From Paguma larvata (taxonomy: Eukaryota > Chordata > Mammalia > Carnivora > Viverridae), in NCBI GenBank assembly GCA_030068075.1, contig CM057826.1, positions 67,243,312 through 67,307,311 of the forward strand: 64,000 bases of DNA, in the 5' to 3' direction. This document shows positions 58,708 through 64,000 of the stretch, in pieces. Every line of letters starts with the position of its first letter. Positions within the stretch are counted from its first letter, which is position 1. The position numbers and the translations under genes are program-made. The notes below the pieces were generated by a model. The model was not told the origin of the DNA. It did no database searches and was given only the letters and a program-made list of their open reading frames with translations.

Positions 58708-58947
58708 ACAACACTGACATTTTAATTGAAAAAAAAATTTTAATGTTTATTTTTGAGACAGAGTGTGAGAAGGGGAGGGGCAGAGAGAGAGGGAGACACA
58801 GAATCCAAAGCAGGCTCCAGGCTCTGAGCTGTTAGCATAGAGTCCAACACAGGGCTCAAACTCATGAACTGCAAGATCATCACCAGAGCTGAAGTCGGAC
58901 AATTAACCGACTGAGCCACCCAGGCACCCCAACAACACTGACATTTT
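58708..58947 (-). mobile_element. Full-length CAN-SINE with perfect 16-bp duplication
   Basis: Body 58724-58931, low divergence (aagtcggacaattaaccgac, gagccacccaggcacccc). Flanked by ACAACACTGACATTTT at 58708-58723 and 58932-58947 (perfect). Confidence 0.97.
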
Positions 58948-58984
58948 TAAAGAATACTGTTCCTCTGTATACTTTTTTTTTTAA

Positions 58985-59795
58985 TAGAAAACTTCTCTTT
59001 TTGTGTTTGTCTGATGTTTCCTCTTGATGAGATTAAGATTTTATATTCTCGGGTGGACTTGTACACAGGACAGTGATGTTGTGTTCTTAGAGCAGATCAT
59101 TGGGAAGTACACAATATGTGTCTGTCCCTCACCAATGATTTCAATTTTGATCACCTGGTCAAGGTGTTACCCAATTCTTCCACTCTATAATTACTGGGAT
59201 GTTTCCCTCAGCTGCAACCAATTAGTAGTCTGTGGGGAAGATGCCTTAAGACTATGCAAATATCCTGCTCTTCACTAAAATGTTCTGCTAAGTTTAACAT
59301 GCACTGATGATTCTAGTATGAGCTAGTCTTTACTATTATAGTTGCAAATGATGATTTCCTAAATCCAACACTTGGTCTACAAGTGGCCAGTCGTTCTACT
59401 TTAAGCAAGGGAAATTATCTATCTACCTACCTACCTATCAATCATCAGTGAGAATTCATAAGTTCATATTTTTTCAATCACTGACAACTTATTTTACTTA
59501 ATTAATTAAATGTTCAAATTGTTACAGATTTGGTGGTATATCCTTGTGACATCTCCCTACCAAGTGTTTGAGTATTTCTTTACTTTCTGGAGTAACAAAC
59601 GATATTCTTATATCATCTTGTACCTACTTGCCCCAATTCCAGAATGAGCTATTTACTAGAGAAGCTCTAGTTGTTTTTATTGAGAATAATGTTAGAGACC
59701 AAAATATGGATGCTAGGCATGCTGATTGCTACTGGCATGTCTTTACTTCTTAGCTCCTTCGGTAGACAGAGCTAGGAAATACATGTATGTGTAGC
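58985..59795. mobile_element. Old L1M 3'-region relic
   Basis: gtctgatgtttcctcttgat, acaggacagtgatgttgtgt, gtggggaagatgccttaaga, ctatgcaaatatcctgctct, gatgctaggcatgctgattg, ctactggcatgtctttactt and ggtagacagagctaggaaat are in the order of the L1M 3' region also represented at 13961-15120 and 18385-18622. (ATCT/ACCT)n at 59416-59439 lies inside it. Confidence 0.6.
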
Positions 59796-59855
59796 CACAT
59801 ATACATACACACGCATACAAACAGACATACACATATATACACACACACATACATT
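59796..59855. repeat. (CA)/(TA) alternating low-complexity run
   Basis: cacatatacatacacacgca…catatatacacacacacata: imperfect alternating purine-pyrimidine repeat growing out of the TATACACA-like end of the L1M relic. Confidence 0.85.
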
Positions 59856-59856
59856 A

Positions 59857-60315
59857 TGATAGCCAGCTTCCAAGAAGGTCCCCAACAATCCCTGCCTCTA
59901 GGTTTCATGAGAGGTTTGCTCTGAGTGAGCACCAGCACATGGCAGAATTTATATGTCGCTTCTGAAATCATGTTATTCAAGACACTGGTTTCCATTTTGA
60001 CGTCCCTCTTTCCCTGTCTCCCTCTCTTTACTGTCTCTGGGAAAAGTTCGGTGCCCTGTTGCAAGCAGCCTATGGAGAAATCCACATAATGCACAATTGA
60101 AGCTTTCTGCCAACAACCATATGAGTGAGCCTGGAAGTGGATCCCCTAGCTTTAATCAACCTTGAAGATGAGTGCAATCTCATGAGAGACAGTGAGTCAG
60201 AACTACCCAGGCACTCTATTCCTGCATTCCTTACCCACAAAAACTATAAGAGAATGTTTGTTGTCTTGAGATGCTAAATTTTAGATTAGTTTTATAGCTA
60301 CAGATTAATATATGC
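59857..60315 (+). mobile_element. Near-complete MLT1-type solo LTR
   Basis: tgatagccagcttccaagaa, ggtccccaacaatccctgcc, tcaagacactggtttccatt, tgttgcaagcagcctatgga, gtgagcctggaagtggatcc, gatgagtgcaatctcatgag, agacagtgagtcagaactac, ctgcattccttacccacaaa and the terminal attttagattagttttatag then ctacagattaata reproduce an MLT1 LTR end to end. No internal sequence adjoins. Confidence 0.8.
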
Positions 60316-60625
60316 ATGTACATATACACACTTTAGAAATCATGACTATACACTGGTATCTCCAATTCCAATCCCTTCTCACACTCCTCTTCATCAAGGA
60401 ATGTATGTATGTCCCTTCTTCACCAAGAATGCTTGCTTCTGCAATACCTATCAAAATAACATCATCATTATTCACAGAGCTAGAACAAACAATCCTAAAA
60501 TTTGTATGGAACCAGAAAAGACCCTGAATAGCCAAAGCAATCTTGAAAAAAACAAAAGCTGGAGGCATCAAAATCCCGGATTTTAAACTGTATTACAAAG
60601 CTGTAATCATAGAGACAGTACAGTA

Positions 60626-61000
60626 TTGACACAAAAACAGACACTCAGATCAATGGAAGAGAATAAAGAACCCAGAAACGGACCCCCAAACATATGGCCA
60701 ACTAATCTTGACAAAGCAGGAAAGAATATCCAATGGAATAAAGACAGTCTCTTCAGCACATGGTGCTTGGAAAACTGGACAAGGAGATGCAGAAAAATGA
60801 ACCTGGATGACTTTCTTACACCATACACAAAAATAAACTCAAAATGGATGAAAGACCTAAATGTAAGACAAGAAGTCATCAAAATCCTAGAGGAGAAACC
60901 AGGCAAAACCACATTTGACCTCGGCCACAGCAACTTCATACTCAACACATCTCCGGAGGCTAGGGAAACAAGCAAAAATGAACTACTGGTACCTCATTAA
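60626..61000 (+). pseudogene. L1 ORF2 remnant, middle/C-terminal segment
   Basis: 124 codons with ENKEPRNGPPNIWPTNLDKA near residues 11-30, then NWTRRCRKMNLDDFLTPYTK near residues 51-70 and [15 protein letters not shown] near 71-85. This is the ORF2 region between RT and the Cys-rich C-terminus. The frame then shifts and continues at 60915-61211 and 61399-61695. Confidence 0.88.
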
Positions 61001-61398
61001 AATAAAAAACTTCTGCACAGCGAAGGAAACAACCAGCAAAACTAAAAGGCAACCGATGGAATGGGAGAAGATATTTGCAAATGACATATCGGATAAAAGG
61101 TCAGTATCCAAAATCTATAAAGACCTTATCAAACTCAACACCCAAACAGCAAATAATCCAGTGAAAAACATGAATAGACACTTCTCCAAAGACATGCGGA
61201 TGGCCAAATGACACATGAAAAAATGCTCAACACCACTCATCATCAGGGAAATACTTATTAAAACCACAATGAGATACCACCTCACACCTGTCAGGTTGGC
61301 GAACATTAAAAACTCAGGAAACAACAGATGTTGACGAGGATGCAGAGAAAAAATACTCTTTTGCACTGCTGGTGGGAATGTAAACTGGTGCAGCCACT

Positions 61399-61695
61399 TT
61401 GGAAAACAGCATGGAGGTTCTTCAAAAAATTAAAAATAGAATTACCCTACAACCCAGCAATTGCACAATAGGTATTTATCCAAGGGATAGAGGTGTGCTG
61501 TTTCAAAGGGGCACATGCACCCCAATGTTTACAGCAGCTCTATCAACAATAGCCAAAGTATGGAAAGAGTCCAAATGTCCACCAACAGATGAATGGATAA
61601 AGATGTGGCATATATATACAATGGAGTATTACTTGGCAATCAAAAAGAATGAAATCTTGCAACTACGTGGATGGAACTTGAGGGTATTCTGCTAA
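61399..61695 (+). pseudogene. L1 ORF2 remnant, C-terminal segment
   Basis: 98 codons beginning after the zinc knuckle: CTIGIYPRDRGVLFQRGTCT, FTAALSTIAKVWKESKCPPT, WIKMWHIYTMEYYLAIKKNE. Corresponds to the last roughly 130 residues of ORF2, shifted shortly before the normal stop. Confidence 0.88.
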
Positions 61696-62244
61696 GCAAA
61701 ATTAGTAGTCAGAGAAAGACAAATATCATATGACTTCACTCATATGAGGAATTTAAGATACAAAACAGATGATCATAAGGGAAGGGAAGCAAAAATAATA
61801 TAAAAACAGAGAGAGAGACAAAACATTAGAGACACTTAAATATAGAGAACAAACAGAGGGTTGATGGAGGGATTATGGGGGGGATGGGCTAAATGGGTAA
61901 AAGGCATTAAGGAATCTACTCCTGAAATCATTGTTGCACTATATGCTAACTAACTTAGATATAAATTAAAAAAAAAAAAGAACTCTTGCTTCCAATATCA
62001 ACATATTTACTCTTTAGTTTAATCCTATTTATGCATCCAAAGTCCTCTCAGAATTTCTTGCCATACCATGACATAAATAAACCTACTTAAAAGTGATTAT
62101 AGAGGTGCCTGGCTGGCTCAGTCAGAAGAGCATGTGACTCCTGATTTTTGTGGTTTTGAGTTTGAGCTCTATGTTGGCAGTAGACATTCATTACTTAAAA
62201 ATAAAAAATCTTTTTGAGATGACATCCAGATAGCCAACAGACAT

Positions 62245-62484
62245 ATGAAACGATGGTCAATGTCACTCATCATCAGAGAAATACAAATCAAAACCACACT
62301 GAGATACCACCTCACACTGGTTAGAGTGGCTAAAACAAATAAATCAGGAATCTATAGATGCTGGCTAGGATGTGGAGAAGCAGGCACCCTCCTATACTGT
62401 TGGTGGGAATGCAAACTAGTGCAGCTGCTCTGGAAAACGGTGTGGATTTTCCTCAAAAAAAATGCAAATAGAACTACCCTATGA
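62245..62484 (+). pseudogene. L1 ORF2 C-terminal remnant with altered zinc knuckle
   Basis: 79 codons: [20 protein letters not shown] then the Cys-rich motif at residues 39-56, [18 protein letters not shown]. The L1 pattern is C-X3-C-X7-H-X4-C. Here the His position is Tyr, so the knuckle is impaired. Frame continues, shifted, at 62462-62764 to the end of ORF2. Confidence 0.87.
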
Positions 62485-62647
62485 CCCAGCAATAGCACTG
62501 CTAGGAATCTACCCAAGAGACAAAGGAGTGCTGATTCATAGGGGCACGTGTACCCCAATGTTCATAGCAGCACTTTCGACAATAGCCAAATCATGGAAAG
62601 AGACTAAGTGTCCATCAACGGATGAATGGATACAGAAGATGTGGTGT

Positions 62648-62671
62648 GTATATATATATATATATATATAT
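62648..62671. repeat. (TA)n microsatellite in L1
   Basis: About 11 TA units (tatatatatatatatatata) followed by tgtatacata, in the ORF2 region that normally reads tggcatatatacaatg. Potential cruciform and length polymorphism. Confidence 0.92.
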
Positions 62672-63117
62672 GTATACATACACAATGAAATTTTACACAG
62701 CAATGAGAAAGATCTGGCCATGCATAGCAACATGGATGGAACTGGAGGGCATTATGCTAAGTGAAATAAGTCAGTCAGAGAAAAACAGATACCATATGTT
62801 TCCACGATAGGTGGATTTTGAGAGACTTAGTGGAAGGCCAGGGGGGAGGGGTAGAGGGGAAAGAAAAAGAGACAGAGAGAGGGAGGGAGACAAAACATAA
62901 GAGACTCTTAAAGACTAAGAACAAGCTGAGGGGTAAGGAGGGTGTGGGGGTGGAGAGTGGTTGACAGGCACAGAGGAGGGCATTTGTTGGGATGAGCACT
63001 GGGTTTTGTATGAAAACCAATTTAACAATAAATTATTTAAAAATTACTTACTTAATTAATTAAAATGTTAAAAAATAAAAATAAAAAATAAAAATCTTTT
63101 AAAAAAAGTGATCATAG

Positions 63118-64000
63118 TCTGTTTGCAATTCTTCCCCCTTCCCCCCTCTCTGTATTTAAGAGTCTTTTATGGTTTGCCTACCTGTCTGTTGGAAATTATT
63201 TTTTTCTCTTTCCCTCCCCACATAGTCTTCTGTTAAGTTTCTCAAATTCCACATATGAGTGGAAACAATCTTTTCCTGACTTATTTTACTTAGCATAAAA
63301 CCCTCCAGTTCCATCCACATTGTTGCAAATGATAAGATTTCAATCTTTCTCATTGCCAAGTAGTATTTCATTGTGTATATAAACCACATCTTCTTTATCC
63401 ATTCATCAGTGGATGGACATTTGGGCTCTTTCCATAACCTGGCTATTGTTGAAAGTGCTGCTATAAACACTGGGGTACATGTGCCCCTATGAATCAGCAC
63501 TTCTGGATCCTTTGGATAAATTCCTAGTAGTGCTATTGCTCCGTCATAGGGTAATTCTATTTTTAATTTTTTGAGGAACCTCCACACTGTTTTCCAGAGC
63601 ATCAGCACCAGTTTGGATTCCCACCAACAGTGCATCATTGCCAACATCTGTTGTTTCCTGAATTGTTAATTTTAGCCACTCTGACCAGTGTGAGGAGGTA
63701 TCTCATTGTGGTTTTGGTTTGTATTTCCCTGATGATGAGTGATGTTGAGCATCTTTTTTTCTGTCTGTTGGCCATCTGCATGTCTTCTTTGGAAAAGTTT
63801 CTATTCATGTCTTCTGCCCATTTCTTCACTGGATTATTTGTTTTTTGAGTGTTGAGTTTGGTAAGTTCTTTATAGATTTTGGATACTAATCCTTTATCTG
63901 ATATGTCATTTGCAAATATCTTTTCTCATTCCATCTGCTGCCTTTTAGTTTTGTTGATTGTTTCCTTACTGTGCAGAAGCTTTTTATTTTGATGAGGTCC
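63118..64000 (-). mobile_element. L1 LINE, minus strand, 3'-truncated and cut by the window edge
   Basis: Begins in the 3' UTR (cttcccccctctctgtattt, the reverse of aaatacagagaggggggaag) without a T-run, so the terminal 3' UTR and poly(A) are missing. Then antisense ORF2 runs from the stop region (63160) to beyond 64000 (gcagaagctttttattttga then tgaggtcc). It continues outside the window, so its full length is unknown. Confidence 0.92.
63156..63647 (-). pseudogene. L1 ORF2 C-terminal remnant, 163 codons
   Basis: Starts inside the zinc knuckle ([20 protein letters not shown] at residues 7-26; the final knuckle Cys is Ser), then [40 protein letters not shown], and past the usual ORF2 end. The upstream part of the same ORF2 is in another frame at 63635-63829 ([20 protein letters not shown]). 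This is the best-preserved ORF2 piece here, but non-functional on its own. Confidence 0.9.

Larger units (their letters stand above)
60425..61992 (+). mobile_element. 5'-truncated L1 LINE with target-site duplication
   Basis: Body about 60440-61977 (1.54 kb): ORF2 from just past the RT domain, 3' UTR and an A12 tail. Flanked by AAGAATGCTTGCTTC (60425-60439) and AAGAACTCTTGCTTC (61978-61992), 13 of 15 identical. ORF2 is frameshifted several times. The 3' UTR contains a purine-rich stretch and gggggggatgggctaaatgg typical of carnivoran L1. Confidence 0.94.
62204..63100 (+). mobile_element. 5'-truncated L1 nested in the SINE tail
   Basis: Body about 62215-63089: ORF2 C-terminus, 3' UTR and the end gatgagcactgggttttgta…aacaataaatta. 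Inner duplication AAAAATCTTTT at 62204-62214 and 63090-63100. A (TA)n run at 62648-62671 lies in the former ORF2. Arm of a tail-to-tail inverted pair with the L1 starting at 63118. Confidence 0.92.
62089..63117 (+). mobile_element. CAN-SINE split by an L1 inserted in its tail
   Basis: SINE head and body at 62103-62203 (aggtgcctggctggctcagt, gactcctgatttttgtggtt, gtttgagctctatgttggca), 3'-shortened. The outer repeats AAAAGTGATTATAG (62089-62102) and AAAAGTGATCATAG (63104-63117), 13 of 14 identical, enclose both the SINE and the L1, so the SINE came first and the L1 landed in its A-rich tail. Confidence 0.9.

Noticed and set aside
59416..59439. Possible (ATCT)n forensic-type tetranucleotide marker
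   Set aside because: Only five or six imperfect units mixing ATCT and ACCT; too short to be strongly variable.
27330..60315. Endogenous retrovirus provirus implied by several LTR-like sequences
   Set aside because: The LTRs are solitary, in mixed orientation and of differing decay. No gag, pol or env-like sequence lies between any same-orientation pair.
1..64000. tRNA genes suggested by A- and B-box matches
   Set aside because: All the matches seen lie inside CAN-SINEs, whose tRNA-Lys-like heads do not form a complete cloverleaf with an acceptor stem. None stands alone as a tRNA gene.
1..64000. A previously undescribed multi-gene system
   Set aside because: No host coding genes, operon-like clusters or RNA genes could be supported on either strand. 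Apart from the decayed tandem array, the structure is accounted for by known repeat classes or is featureless.

Overview
The window is AT-rich vertebrate nuclear DNA, almost certainly from a carnivoran of the cat lineage (Feliformia). The main evidence is about 22 copies of the tRNA-Lys-derived CAN-SINE. Their 3' bodies (…cagaatccgaagcaggctccaggctctgag… read on the minus strand) are of the feliform rather than the dog/bear type, and they sit among carnivoran L1 LINE fragments, old L1M relics, MIR, L2, MLT1 (ERVL-MaLR) LTRs and a MER5A-type DNA transposon. The species cannot be fixed from this. There is no sign of prokaryotic or viral gene organisation.

I find no convincing host protein-coding exon. 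Every open frame is short (the longest is 225 codons). Those that can be explained are L1 ORF2 remnants, SINE tails or microsatellites. The window reads as intergenic DNA or the inside of a very large intron, made of successive retrotransposon insertions.

Layout: 1-10 kb holds scattered SINEs, a MIR and opposed L1 pieces. 11.5-15.6 kb holds ancient CR1/L3-like and L1M relics with SINEs. 15.6-18.4 kb is unexplained. 18.4-26.5 kb is a dense L1 block: a minus-strand L1 with perfect 15-bp target-site duplications (19.2-21.1 kb), a long L1M relic carrying an L1 3' piece and an MLT1 LTR, and a plus-strand L1 with an internal deletion and a nested SINE. 27.3-31.7 kb has MLT1 LTR pieces flanking the most unusual object in the window, a decayed tandem repeat of about 300-bp units (28.57-30.20 kb) in which two unit types alternate. 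33-36 kb has young SINEs and an MLT1 LTR. 37.3 kb has a small palindromic DNA transposon. 39.4-45.5 kb is mostly unexplained single-copy-looking sequence with one MIR. 45.5-50 kb has L2, an MLT1 LTR split by a SINE, and more SINEs. 51.1 kb has an isolated L1 5' end. 52.5-57.5 kb has MIR, MER5A, L2 and L1 relics, including a SINE whose tail has grown into a 305-nt uninterrupted purine tract. 58.7-64 kb has L1M 3' sequence, a complete MLT1 LTR, a truncated plus-strand L1, an L1 inserted in the tail of a SINE, and a minus-strand L1 running off the end, the last two forming a tail-to-tail inverted pair.

No genes cooperate here. The interest lies in insertion history (nesting order and target-site duplications) and in the decayed tandem array. 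I see no evidence for a new functional system. Family names are from memory of consensus sequences and should be checked with a repeat library.
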